Origin: a bacterium
Lineage (GTDB): Bacteria; Patescibacteriota; Minisyncoccia; JAHIHE01; JAGLIN01
Direction: 5' to 3'
Assembly: GCA_030638825.1 (NCBI GenBank)
Contig: DAOWDU010000056.1
Coordinates: 1 to 39,661, forward strand
Length of the DNA stretch: 39,661 nt
Shown in pieces: positions 1 to 9,424 of this stretch. The translations under genes were made by a program, and so were the position numbers. Every line of letters starts with the position of its first letter. The first letter of the stretch is position 1. A model generated the notes under the pieces. The model made no database searches, had not been told where the DNA came from, and was given only the letters and a program-made list of their open reading frames with translations.

Positions 1-955
1 AACTACAAACAATGTCTCAAATATCGCTTTGCCTGAAACCTGCAAACAGTTGACCTATACTAACTTTAAAAACAATCCGTCAACTATTTCAGATACCAAC
101 ACTATTAACTTAGTATCGCACAGAGGAACATTTTTATTAAAAAGCGATGGGGGATCCTCTCTTCCCACCTGCGCTTCACAATCAGGCGATTGTTGCGACC
201 CGCTCCAATTCTGCCAAGGAGGCTCTTCTGTTGGTTCGTCTGATTGTCCCAATGTCTGCTGTGTTGGAGGAACTTGTAAAGATGTTGCTCCCGCTACTAC
301 TTGCCAAAGCGAAGGCTATCAATGTTGCGCTATTTGTTATACAAAAGCTTATCCAGAATATAATGGCAATTGTTCTGGGCAAAAATGCTGCGCAGTTTGT
401 TCTGTGTCAACCATTGTAGACCTAATCGCTCCGACCGTTCCCGCTAATTTGGAAGCTACTGGATTTATGATAACTCCAAAAATTGGTTTAAAGTGGATTT
501 TCTCCACAGACAATATAGGAGTAGCGGGGTATAGAATTTATAGAGACGGGGTTGAAATCGCGACAACAGGTCGTACTTATTATGAGGATCACGATATTTC
601 TTTTAACATAACTTATACTTATACAGTGAGCGCGTACGATGCGGCAGGAAACGAATCGGCTCAATCAAATTCTGCTTCCGCTATGAGTGTTCCTCTTGGT
701 GTTGAGTTTAAAAAGGGCGTTTCAGTTTCAAATCTCACGGAACTTGTTGGGAACCTTTTAACTTGGGTATTGTCAATAGCAGGTTCGCTGGCTCTTCTTG
801 TAATTATTTTCGGAGGAGTTATGTATATGGGATCTATCGGAGATGAACAAAAAATTATAAAAGCAAAAAAGATTGTTTACTGGGCCGTGGGCGGACTTCT
901 TTTGATTCTCGTCGCATATTCAGCAGCATTGGTGTTGGAAAAGATTCTGAATTAA
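1..955 (+). CDS. Secreted/membrane protein, 5'-truncated by window edge; Cys-rich segment, fibronectin type III-like domain and C-terminal pair of TM helices
   Basis: Frame is open from base 2 to the edge (the TTG at 29 is not needed as a start). FN3-like stretch DLIAPTVPANLEATG...YRIYRDGVEI...YTYTVSAYDAAGNES. C-terminal GGVMYMGSIGDEQKIIKAKKIVYWAVGGLLLILVAYSAALVL. Confidence 0.75.
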   Translation, partial: TTNNVSNIALPETCKQLTYTNFKNNPSTISDTNTINLVSHRGTFLLKSDGGSSLPTCASQSGDCCDPLQFCQGGSSVGSSDCPNVCCVGGTCKDVAPATTCQSEGYQCCAICYTKAYPEYNGNCSGQKCCAVCSVSTIVDLIAPTVPANLEATGFMITPKIGLKWIFSTDNIGVAGYRIYRDGVEIATTGRTYYEDHDISFNITYTYTVSAYDAAGNESAQSNSASAMSVPLGVEFKKGVSVSNLTELVGNLLTWVLSIAGSLALLVIIFGGVMYMGSIGDEQKIIKAKKIVYWAVGGLLLILVAYSAALVLEKILN

Positions 956-985
956 GTTTGTAATTTTAATCATTAAAAAAATAAT

Positions 986-1369
986 ATGAATTCAAGCAAA
1001 AATAGAAAGATACTTGTGATAGAGGACGAAGCTACTCTGCAAAGAGCTCTCAACGAAGTTTTATCAAAAGAGGGTTATGAAGTTGTATCCGCGCTGGATG
1101 GATTAAAGGGGCTGGAACTTGTTCAAAGAGAAAATCCTGATTTAATTCTTCTGGATATAATTTTACCAAAAATGGACGGATTTGAAGTTTTGAAAAAAAT
1201 AAAGGAAAATGGTGAAATTTCTAAAATCCCGATTATTATCTTAACTAATCTTAGCGATGTGAATGACATTCAAAAAGCGTTAGACTTGGGCGCGACCACT
1301 TATTTAGTTAAGGCGGATTTTCACATAGAAGATGTTTTGAAGAAAATAGAAAAAGTGCTGAGCATATAA
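986..1369 (+). CDS. CheY-like response regulator receiver domain protein
   Basis: KILVIEDEATLQRALNEVL...PDLILLDIILPKMDGFEVL...PIIILTNLSD...GATTYLVKADF: receiver DD/D/T/K motif order. Confidence 0.93.
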   Translation: MNSSKNRKILVIEDEATLQRALNEVLSKEGYEVVSALDGLKGLELVQRENPDLILLDIILPKMDGFEVLKKIKENGEISKIPIIILTNLSDVNDIQKALDLGATTYLVKADFHIEDVLKKIEKVLSI

Positions 1370-1518
1370 ACATATAAACATATAAACATATAAACAAGCT
1401 GTGCAATAAAAAATTCAACTCAAGAACAGAGATTGATGATTTCTTTTTTATTTTTTACTAAAATCTTTATTCTAAAATTTGTTTAAATGCTTAAATGTTT
1501 ATATGTTAAAATGACACT
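1363..1518 (+). repeat. Copy 1 of octamer inverted-repeat element: (CATATAAA)n left arm, internal hairpin, (TTTATATG/TTAAATGC)n right arm
   Basis: catataaacatataaacatataaacatataaacaagctgtgcaat ... aaatctttattct ... gtttaaatgcttaaatgtttatatg; same architecture at 12301-12490. Confidence 0.85.
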
Positions 1519-3315
1519 ATGCAAGTTGAAAATCAACAACTAAAATTATTTTTACTTGACTTCGGGCTTATTTCGAAGAAGGATGTTAATGACGCGCTGA
1601 AAGAAGCTCAAAAAAGCGACGAAGATCTGGAAAAAATAATTTTGAAAAGAAAATTGATTTCTCAGGAAGAATTGAATAAACTAAAAGCTTATATTCTGGG
1701 AATACCATTTATTGAGCTTAAAGATAGTGAAATTGATCCAGAAGTTTTGAAAATAATTCCAGAGTCAATGGCCAGGCAGTATAACGCAGTCGCCTTTGAT
1801 AAAAAGGGAAATCAACTGAAGGTTGCGATGTTAGATCCGAACGATCTTCAGTTCCTGGATTTTATCGGCAAAAAGACTGGTTTAAAAATCATTCCTTGTT
1901 TTACCTGCAAGGATAGCATAAAAAAAGCGTTGCAGTTTTTTCAGAAAAGCTTAAAGGCGGAATTCGGCGACATTGTCAAAGAAGTCGGCGGCGTTAAAGA
2001 AGATGCTGAAATTGATGAGAAATTGATCATAAAATCAGGAGAAGACAACAAGGAGAAAGGGGTTGATCTAAAAAAAGCGGCGGAGGATTTGCCCGTTGTG
2101 AAAATCGTAGACACCTTGCTTAAACACGCAATTCTGCAAAGCGCTAGCGATATTCATATTGAACCAGAAGAAAAGGATGTTGTTATTAGGTACAGAATAG
2201 ACGGTGTTTTGCGGGATGCGATGACGCTTCCTAAAATTATTTTACCTGGAATTGTCGCTAGAATAAAAATTCTCTCCAATCTTAAAATAGACGAACATCG
2301 TTTGCCTCAAGACGGTCGGTTTAAAGTTGAAACCTCTGATTACAAGATTGCTTTTCGGGTTTCTATTATCCCTGTTTTTGACGGCGAGAAAATTGTGATG
2401 CGTCTTCTTAATGAATCTTCTGGCGTTTTGACTTTAGAGCAAATAGGATTTTATGGCCGGGATTTAAAAATTATTCAAAACGAAGTTAAAAAACCAAATG
2501 GGATGATCCTTGTTGTGGGACCGACTGGGTCGGGAAAAACAACTACGCTCTATACTATTTTGGGAATCCTGAATGTTCCAGAAGTTAACATCAGCACTTT
2601 GGAAGATCCTGTGGAATACAGGATGCCAAGAATTAATCAATCGCAAATCAACACAAAAATAAATTTTACTTTTGCTTCTGGCTTGAGAGCGCTTTTGCGT
2701 CAAGACCCCGATATTATTATGGTTGGTGAAATCAGAGATGGCGAGACAGCCGAACTCGCTGTCCATGCTGCTTTAACTGGACATCTGGTTCTTTCTACTT
2801 TGCATACAAACAGCGCGGCGGGAACTTTGCCGAGAATTACTGATATGGGAATAGAACCGTTCTTAATCGCTTCTACCGCAAATATCATCATATCTCAAAG
2901 GTTAGTTCGCAAAATTTGTCCCGAATGCAAAAAGAAATATGTTTTAGATGAAAATACTTATAATGGTATTGCGCAGAATTTTGATGTTGATTCGGTCGCG
3001 GAATTATTCAAAAGAGAAAAGATAGTAAAAAAAGAATACGCAAGCAGTAAAGAGATGTGGCTTAATCTTAAATTTTCCAAAGGAGTCGGTTGTGATAAAT
3101 GCAGAAAAGAGGGCTATAAGGGAAGGATTGGAATTTTTGAAGTTTTGGAAATAACTGACAAAATAGCGAAATTAATAAACAGCGGAGCAACCAGCGCGGA
3201 AATAGAAGAAGGAGGAATAAAAGAAGGGATGACGACTATGTTAGAAGACGGACTTATCAAAGCGGCGCAAGGAATTACGACAATAGAAGAAGTGATGAGA
3301 GTGACGAAAGAATAA
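1519..3315 (+). CDS. pilB: Type IV pilus assembly ATPase PilB/GspE family
   Basis: N-terminal MshEN-type region; Walker A GPTGSGKTTTLY; RQDPDIIMVGEIRDGETAELAVHAALTGHLVLSTLHTN; CxxC pairs CPECKKKY and CDKCRKEGYKGRIGIFEVL. Confidence 0.96.
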   Translation: MQVENQQLKLFLLDFGLISKKDVNDALKEAQKSDEDLEKIILKRKLISQEELNKLKAYILGIPFIELKDSEIDPEVLKIIPESMARQYNAVAFDKKGNQLKVAMLDPNDLQFLDFIGKKTGLKIIPCFTCKDSIKKALQFFQKSLKAEFGDIVKEVGGVKEDAEIDEKLIIKSGEDNKEKGVDLKKAAEDLPVVKIVDTLLKHAILQSASDIHIEPEEKDVVIRYRIDGVLRDAMTLPKIILPGIVARIKILSNLKIDEHRLPQDGRFKVETSDYKIAFRVSIIPVFDGEKIVMRLLNESSGVLTLEQIGFYGRDLKIIQNEVKKPNGMILVVGPTGSGKTTTLYTILGILNVPEVNISTLEDPVEYRMPRINQSQINTKINFTFASGLRALLRQDPDIIMVGEIRDGETAELAVHAALTGHLVLSTLHTNSAAGTLPRITDMGIEPFLIASTANIIISQRLVRKICPECKKKYVLDENTYNGIAQNFDVDSVAELFKREKIVKKEYASSKEMWLNLKFSKGVGCDKCRKEGYKGRIGIFEVLEITDKIAKLINSGATSAEIEEGGIKEGMTTMLEDGLIKAAQGITTIEEVMRVTKE

Positions 3316-3324
3316 ATTAAATTT

Positions 3325-4533
3325 ATGCAATTTTCTTACAAAGCAAAAGATTCAAACGGAAATGTTAAAAGCGGAAAGATTGACGCTAAAAATAAAAACG
3401 AGCTAGAAAGAAAGCTTGGCAATTTAGGGTTGTCTGTTATTTTTTCCAAAGAGGAAAAGGACAAGAAATCGGTAATAGAAATATCAAAAATTTTAAAAAG
3501 AGTGAGCGTCGTAGATAAGATGCTTTTTACGCGGCACTTGGGAGTTATGTTGAAAGCTGGTCTGCCCTTTTCCAGATCAATCGCGGTTTTAGCTGAGCAG
3601 ACAAGCAATGCGTATTTTATAGAAATTCTGCAATCAATTCAGGAAGATATTCAGAAAGGAAATTCTCTGGCTGACAGTTTGTCAAAATATCCTAAAGTTT
3701 TTGATAATTTATTTGTTAGTATGATCAGGGTTGGAGAGATGGGAGGAAATTTGGAGGAGGTGCTAAATATTCTTTATATCCAGTTAAAGAAAGAGCACGA
3801 ATTATCTTCCAGAATAAAAGGAGCGATGATGTATCCCGCAGTCATAATTTTTGCGATGACTGTCATTGGCACCTTAATGATGATCTTTGTTGTGCCGTCT
3901 CTTCTTAATATTTTTACGGAGATGGAAGTTGAGCTTCCGCTCTCAACTCAAATAATCGTGTTTATCAGCGACGCCTTAAAAAATCACGGAGTCTTTGTTT
4001 TTTTAGGATTGATTATTTCAGCGGTCTCGTTTTTTAAAATCGTTAAAACTCCAAAAGGAAAAAAAGGCTTTGATTATTTTCTATTGCGCTTGCCGACGAT
4101 AAATGGAATAATCGGCAAAGTTAATATGGCGAGATTTTCAAGAACTCTCAGCTCTATGATTGCCAGCGGCATTTCAATTGTGGAGGCGCTGAAAATTATT
4201 TCTGGCACTTTGGGAAATACTTATTATCAGGAATCAGTGCAAGACGCTTGCCAGCATATTCAAAAAGGGATAGAACTAAGCGAGGTAATCGGCAAATATG
4301 ATAATCTCTATCAGCCGCTAATGATTCATATGATTGAAGTCGGCGAAGAAACTGGAACTTTGGAGGAAACTTTAAAACAGGTCGCTGAATTTTACGAGGA
4401 TGAAATTGAGCAAATTACTTCTAATTTGTCTTCTATTATTGAACCAATCCTAATGCTCGTCATCGGCGGAGCAGTAGGATTTTTTGCCATCTCTATGATC
4501 CAGCCGATGTATGGGATTATGGAATATATGTGA
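3325..4533 (+). CDS. pilC: Type IV pilus inner membrane platform protein PilC/GspF family
   Basis: MQFSYKAKDSNGNVKSGKIDAKN...FTRHLGVMLKAGLPFSRSIAVLAEQT...; second repeat FSRTLSSMIASGISIVEAL; C-terminal EPILMLVIGGAVGFFAISMIQPMY. Confidence 0.95.
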   Translation: MQFSYKAKDSNGNVKSGKIDAKNKNELERKLGNLGLSVIFSKEEKDKKSVIEISKILKRVSVVDKMLFTRHLGVMLKAGLPFSRSIAVLAEQTSNAYFIEILQSIQEDIQKGNSLADSLSKYPKVFDNLFVSMIRVGEMGGNLEEVLNILYIQLKKEHELSSRIKGAMMYPAVIIFAMTVIGTLMMIFVVPSLLNIFTEMEVELPLSTQIIVFISDALKNHGVFVFLGLIISAVSFFKIVKTPKGKKGFDYFLLRLPTINGIIGKVNMARFSRTLSSMIASGISIVEALKIISGTLGNTYYQESVQDACQHIQKGIELSEVIGKYDNLYQPLMIHMIEVGEETGTLEETLKQVAEFYEDEIEQITSNLSSIIEPILMLVIGGAVGFFAISMIQPMYGIMEYM

Positions 4534-4566
4534 TTTAAAATTTTATTTTATGGAAAAAGACAAAAT

Positions 4567-4595
4567 TTGACATTTTCAAAAGTTTAAGATACACC
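4567..4595 (+). promoter_or_regulatory. Possible sigma70-type promoter TTGACA-17-TACACC upstream of the DUF4143 relic
   Basis: TTGACA 4567-4572, TACACC 4590-4595. Same layout (TTGACA-17-TACACT) precedes the intact DUF4143 ATPase at 5963. Confidence 0.4.
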
Positions 4596-4634
4596 TGAAA
4601 ATAATAGATAAATCATTAAAAGTTTAAGGTGTGA

Positions 4635-4949
4635 TTGAAATATTCAAGTTTTGATTATGGCTTGAGCGGACATTTGGAAAATATTATTTATCTTCACTAT
4701 CGTTCGCTGGGATATAAAATTTATGTTGGCAGGATGGGCAAAGTGGAAATTGATTTTATTATTGAAAAAGGGAAAGAAAAAAAGTATATTCAAGCGGCTT
4801 ATTCTTTGTCAAGCAAGAAGGTTATTGAAAGAGAATTTGGCAATTTGGAAAAAGCGCGCGACGCTTATGAAAAAATAGTAATTAGTTTGGATGATATTTC
4901 TTTGGGAAACAGAAATGGCATAAAGCACCTGCGGGCATGGGAAATATAA
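4635..4949 (+). pseudogene. Relic of a DUF4143-type AAA ATPase (C-terminal domain only)
   Basis: LENIIYLHYRSLGYKIYVGRMGKVEIDFIIEKGKEKKYIQAAYSLSSKKVIEREFGNLEKARDAYEKIVISLDDI...GIKHLRAWEI resembles the C-terminal end of DUF4143 ATPases. No Walker A/B, only a TTG start, in-frame TGA immediately upstream. Confidence 0.7.
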
Positions 4950-4985
4950 AATTTTAGAATTTTTTAAATCACTAAAAACAAAAAC

Positions 4986-5918
4986 ATGAAAAAAGAATCT
5001 TTACAAATCACAACAGTCAAAACGCTTTTAGCGATTTTATTATTTGTGGGAATGGGAACGATTATTATTAGAGGGGGGTATATTATTTGGGAGTATTCTA
5101 AAAATGGAGAAAATAATAAAATGACAAAACCAATTGTTCAGGAAACTGAAAATTACTATGACGTTTTGGAAAAGAAATGCGGTAGCGATAATTGTTGCGT
5201 GTTTTCTCTAAAAACAATGAGAGAGAATAATTACAAAGAAGCTGATAAAAACGGAAAATGTCCAGAAGGTTTTAATAGAGATATGATGGCATGTATAACT
5301 TCTTATCATTGGTGCGTACCGATGGAAGAAATTGGATGGGAAAGTTGCGATAAAGATAATGATTGCGAAGTTCGCTTTTCGCATTGCGATTGCCGATATC
5401 ATTGTGTAAATAAAAACATAGAAGCAGATGATTGTGCGGTTGAATGTGATGAAACTGGACCAATAATTTCTGAATGTATTTGCGAGAATAATAAATGTGT
5501 TGAAAAAAAATCCAACATTTCCAATTGGCAGACTTATCAACATGAAATAACTGGAGTAAAACTTCAACATCCAAGAGATTGGCAAGTGGCGCAGGACCAA
5601 TCTGAAAATTATATGATTTTTAATAAATTTTATTTGCGTAGAGATTCTCAAGAGATAGAAATTTTAAAAACTTCTAGTCTTTCTCCAGAAACAATGGATA
5701 TGAAATCGATAGGAACACACAAAGTTTTAGTTGATGGATATGCATCAAATATAGAATTGTTTCAAGGAAAATTTGATAACAATAAGGATAAATATTATTT
5801 AAGAGTTTTTATTTCTGAAAAAAATATTTGTTATCATGCGGAAACTGATAAAGATAATTTAGAAGAATTATCATTAATATTTAATCAGATTCTCTCTACT
5901 TTCAAATTCATAGACTAA
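4986..5918 (+). CDS. Membrane-anchored Cys-rich protein with C-terminal PsbP-like/anchored domain (paralog of 7251-8453)
   Basis: N-terminal TM TLLAILLFVGMGTIIIRGGYII; Cys cluster CDKDNDCEVRFSHCDCRYHCVN...CAVEC...CICENNKC; NWQTYQHEITGVKLQHPRDW; terminal LSTFKFID. Confidence 0.75.
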   Translation: MKKESLQITTVKTLLAILLFVGMGTIIIRGGYIIWEYSKNGENNKMTKPIVQETENYYDVLEKKCGSDNCCVFSLKTMRENNYKEADKNGKCPEGFNRDMMACITSYHWCVPMEEIGWESCDKDNDCEVRFSHCDCRYHCVNKNIEADDCAVECDETGPIISECICENNKCVEKKSNISNWQTYQHEITGVKLQHPRDWQVAQDQSENYMIFNKFYLRRDSQEIEILKTSSLSPETMDMKSIGTHKVLVDGYASNIELFQGKFDNNKDKYYLRVFISEKNICYHAETDKDNLEELSLIFNQILSTFKFID

Positions 5919-5927
5919 AGTTTGCCA

Positions 5928-5956
5928 TTGACAAAAAATCAAATATAATATACACT
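5928..5956 (+). promoter_or_regulatory. Candidate promoter TTGACA-17-TACACT for the DUF4143 ATPase
   Basis: TTGACA 5928-5933, TACACT 5951-5956; predicted +1 about 5962-5963, the ATG itself. Confidence 0.45.
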
Positions 5957-5962
5957 TTAGAT

Positions 5963-7192
5963 ATGCAAGGTAAAAATAAAGTATTGTTTAGATATTTAGA
6001 TAAGGAAGTTGCTTCTGTTATTAAGAAAAAGCAATCCTGTCTTATTTTAGGACCAAGGCAGGTTGGTAAAACCACTTTGGTTGATTTTTGTTTACGAAAA
6101 GAAAAAAATGTGATCAGGTTTCCTTTGCAAAATCCCAGTGTTAGAATAAAGTTGGAATCTGACCCAGGACTGCTTGTTAGAACCGTAGAAGCTGAAAAAA
6201 CTAAACCCATTGTATTCATTGATGAAGCGCAGAAAGTTCCGGAAGTCTTTGACGCGGCGCAATATTTAATTGACAATAAAAAGGCGCAATTTATTTTAAC
6301 AGGCTCTTCAGCAAGAAAATTAAAAAAAGCGGGCGTTAATTTGCTTCCAGGAAGAGTAAGGCATTTTTATTTAGATCCTTTTTTATGGGGAGAAATGGGG
6401 CTTGTTAAAGAAAATTATATTAGTTCGTTTAAAATAAAAAATATCAACAAAAATAAAATATATTCTTTTGAGGAATCTTTGATTTACGGCTCGCTTCCTC
6501 AAATAATTACAGAGCCACAAAAGGAGAGAGAAAGTCTGTTGCGGTCATATTCAGAAATTTATTTAGAAGAAGAAATTAGGGCAGAAGCGTTAAGCAGAAA
6601 AATTGGAGCATTCTCCAGATTTTTGGAATTAGCGGCGTTGGAATCAGGAACCTCCCCGAATTTTTCAAAATTATCCCAGCAGTCCGGCGTGAGCCAGCCA
6701 GCCATTAAAGAGTTTTATAATATTTTAGAAGACACTTTGGTTGCTGAGCGCGTGGATCCATTTTTAAAAAATGCTCGCAAGCGAATTATGTCTTCGTCCC
6801 GTTATTATTTTTTTGACTTAGGAGTTAGAAATGCTTTAGCAAGGTTGCCATTAGAAAAAAGGTTGATCAATGCCCAAAAAGGAATCCTTTTTGAAAATGC
6901 TATTATGTTAGAAATTATTAGAAGGACAAGGGCTTTAAATAAAAATTATAAAATAAATTATTGGCGGACGCAGGCAGGCGCCGAAGTTGATTGTATTATA
7001 GATATGGGCGATAAAGTTATTCCGATAGAGATTAAAGCGTCTAAAAGTATTTCTTTAGGCAAACTTAAAGGATTAAAAATCTTTTTAAGCGATTATAAGG
7101 ATATAGCTAAGCAGGGATATGTGATCACGATGGGAGAAAGAAAAGAAAAATTAGCTGATAATATAACAGCAATACCTTGGTTTTGTTTGTAG
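5963..7192 (+). CDS. AAA ATPase with DUF4143 C-terminal (PD-(D/E)XK-like) domain
   Basis: Walker A LILGPRQVGKTTL; Walker B PIVFIDEAQK; ILTGSSARKLK; C-terminal RTQAGAEVDCIIDMGDKVIPIEIKASKS. Confidence 0.93.
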   Translation: MQGKNKVLFRYLDKEVASVIKKKQSCLILGPRQVGKTTLVDFCLRKEKNVIRFPLQNPSVRIKLESDPGLLVRTVEAEKTKPIVFIDEAQKVPEVFDAAQYLIDNKKAQFILTGSSARKLKKAGVNLLPGRVRHFYLDPFLWGEMGLVKENYISSFKIKNINKNKIYSFEESLIYGSLPQIITEPQKERESLLRSYSEIYLEEEIRAEALSRKIGAFSRFLELAALESGTSPNFSKLSQQSGVSQPAIKEFYNILEDTLVAERVDPFLKNARKRIMSSSRYYFFDLGVRNALARLPLEKRLINAQKGILFENAIMLEIIRRTRALNKNYKINYWRTQAGAEVDCIIDMGDKVIPIEIKASKSISLGKLKGLKIFLSDYKDIAKQGYVITMGERKEKLADNITAIPWFCL

Positions 7193-7250
7193 ATTATAAT
7201 GGCAATATTATAGTTTTTTAAATATTTTTAACTTTTTTAAACTCAAATTT

Positions 7251-8453
7251 ATGAAAAATCAAAATAAAGAATCTTTACAAACTACAATAATCAAAACTTT
7301 TTTAGCGGTTTTATTATTTGCAGGAATAGGAACGATTATAATCGGCGGGGGATATATTATTGGGGAGTATAGTAAAACGCAAAATAGTAATAATAAAATC
7401 ATAAAGGAATTGCCTGATGAATGGGGGGTTTGCAATCAAAATTCTGATTGTGTTGGAATTAGATTGGGTTGTGCTTGCTATATAGAAAATGCAATTAATA
7501 AAGTTTATCTAAACGCTTGGACAGATATTTTACAAGAAAAATGTGGTGATAATTGTATGATTGATTTAAGGCTTCGGCTTCCCTCTGATAATATAATTGA
7601 TAAAGCTGTTTGTGAAAATAACAGATGTGAGCTTAGGCAGAAAAAAGAAATTGCTTGTACTCAAAATGCTGCTTTAGATTTTCTTGATGATAAACAGAGC
7701 GACGATCCTTGCGATAGATCATGCGAATTTGACAGCGACTGCAAATTAGAATGTGGCTGCGAATGCATTTCAAAAGACGAGAAGTGTATATATACAGGAC
7801 TTGAATGTGAACGACCTAATCCCGATTATGACTGCCAGTGCGTTAATCAAAATTGTAAATATAATTATATAGGAACTGACACTGACACTTCCAACTGGCA
7901 GACTTATCGGAATGAGGAGTTTGGGTTTGAGTTTCAGTATCCTGCAGAGTTTGGAGAAGTTGCCTTTGAGATAACTCCTGAAATAAGTCTTCCTGTAGAA
8001 GGAGAGAAGGTTGGAATGAAGATGGAGGGGACTTTTTCTGAGTCAGGCATGGTGTTTGGCGGAAAAACAACTACTTATAATGATGTTTCTAGGCAAATTA
8101 CTAAAATTAATTTTAAAGAATATATTAAAAATGACGAAGGTTATTTTTTTGGCTTTAATCGTTATCAAAATGAATTATATGGAGAAATGACACCAAAAAA
8201 GATTATAAATAATAATGTCTTATTGGTGGATTGTGAAAGTTTTACAAAACGATGTCTTATTGTTGATACATACATGTCAAGAACAATAAATGAAGATTTA
8301 GAAAACTCAATAGCAGGTTTAATCAATTTGAGAAAAGGTGAATTCAAAGGTTTAATGATATTGGCAAATAATAGATATAATAATAAGCATTATGAATATA
8401 TAAGCGAAGACGAATTTATCAAAATTCTCTCCTCGTTTAAATTCATAGACTAA
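7251..8453 (+). CDS. Membrane-anchored Cys-rich protein, paralog of 4986-5918
   Basis: KESLQTTIIKTFLAVLLFAGIGTIIIGGGYIIGEYSK aligns with KESLQITTVKTLLAILLFVGMGTIIIRGGYIIWEYSK; SNWQTYRNEEFGFEFQYPAEF; terminal ILSSFKFID. Confidence 0.75.
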   Translation: MKNQNKESLQTTIIKTFLAVLLFAGIGTIIIGGGYIIGEYSKTQNSNNKIIKELPDEWGVCNQNSDCVGIRLGCACYIENAINKVYLNAWTDILQEKCGDNCMIDLRLRLPSDNIIDKAVCENNRCELRQKKEIACTQNAALDFLDDKQSDDPCDRSCEFDSDCKLECGCECISKDEKCIYTGLECERPNPDYDCQCVNQNCKYNYIGTDTDTSNWQTYRNEEFGFEFQYPAEFGEVAFEITPEISLPVEGEKVGMKMEGTFSESGMVFGGKTTTYNDVSRQITKINFKEYIKNDEGYFFGFNRYQNELYGEMTPKKIINNNVLLVDCESFTKRCLIVDTYMSRTINEDLENSIAGLINLRKGEFKGLMILANNRYNNKHYEYISEDEFIKILSSFKFID

Positions 8454-8458
8454 AAAAA

Positions 8459-8487
8459 TTGTCTAAATATAAAAATATTGTTATAAT
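8459..8487 (+). promoter_or_regulatory. Candidate sigma70-type promoter TTGTCT-17-TATAAT upstream of prepilin cluster
   Basis: TTGTCT 8459-8464, 17-bp spacer, TATAAT 8482-8487. Confidence 0.5.
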
Positions 8488-8533
8488 ATAAAAAGACAGA
8501 AAAGTCAAACTAAAAACGAAAAATAAAAATAAA

Positions 8534-9412
8534 ATGTTTCAAAACTCAAAATTCAAAACTCAAAATTCAAACGGGTTTACGCTTTTGGAAGTTTTGATTG
8601 TGATTGCTATTTTTATGGTTATGTTAGGTATCGCGATTGCGATCACAAAATCTTTTAGCAATACCGTCAATTTAGATAATTACGCAAAAATAATCGGAAC
8701 AAACATAAAGCTTGCGAAGACTCGTTCAATCGGCGCTTTTAATGACACTAATTATGGAGTTCATTTTGAAGGCGACAAGATAACTGTTTTTGCTGTGGAT
8801 GGATCAACTAATAAAGTTGTAAATTTGTCAGATGATGTGGAGATATGGGATATCAGTCTTACCGAGTATCCTGTTGGGAGCGGATCTAATATGGTATTTG
8901 ATCGTTTAACTGGCGCGACTAAGAATTTTGGAACTATCGGAATTAGGCTTGTGAATAATCCATCTGAAAAAAGACAAATTGTAATCAATGAGGAAGGACA
9001 GATTGATTATGTTTCGTTTCAAACAAGTTCTGAGTCTCCAATCAAAAATGCCAGACATGTCCATTATAATTTAGGGTGGGATATCAATAGTTCTACAATT
9101 TTGCGTTTTGAGAGGGTTGATGGTGGAACTACTACTAATGATATTGACGCAACAGCGTATTTTAATGCGGGTGAATTTAACTGGAGTGGCGAGATAATCG
9201 TTGGATCTTCCCGAACAGCAAAAGTGCATGGATGGTTGGACGGAGGTAGTACTATGCTTTGCGTGGTGCTTGATCAAACGGTAAGCGATACTTTAAATAT
9301 ATATTTTATTCACGAAGGAACAACAAAAAAAATTACTACCTATACGAATGTCGGCGGAGTAATAACTGTAACGCCAGATCCAACTTACGGCGGAACAAAA
9401 GATATTAGATAA
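8534..9412 (+). CDS. Prepilin-type N-terminal cleavage/methylation domain protein (GspH/FimT-like)
   Basis: NSNG/FTLLEVLIVIAIFMVMLGIAIAI type III signal sequence. Confidence 0.9.
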   Translation: MFQNSKFKTQNSNGFTLLEVLIVIAIFMVMLGIAIAITKSFSNTVNLDNYAKIIGTNIKLAKTRSIGAFNDTNYGVHFEGDKITVFAVDGSTNKVVNLSDDVEIWDISLTEYPVGSGSNMVFDRLTGATKNFGTIGIRLVNNPSEKRQIVINEEGQIDYVSFQTSSESPIKNARHVHYNLGWDINSSTILRFERVDGGTTTNDIDATAYFNAGEFNWSGEIIVGSSRTAKVHGWLDGGSTMLCVVLDQTVSDTLNIYFIHEGTTKKITTYTNVGGVITVTPDPTYGGTKDIR

Positions 9413-9424
9413 TATTTTATTATT

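Noticed and set aside
147-419. 90-aa ORF in an alternate frame
   Set aside because: Overlaps the well-supported FN3/TM protein frame; no recognisable domain.
1363-1410. Tandem CATATAAA units as a CRISPR array
   Set aside because: 8-bp contiguous units with no unique spacers and no cas genes; complementary arm downstream shows an inverted-repeat architecture instead.
5208-5651. Minus-strand ORFs of 147 and 100 aa
   Set aside because: Antisense shadows of the Cys-rich protein gene; Phe/Ile-rich composition typical of reversed AT-rich coding sequence.
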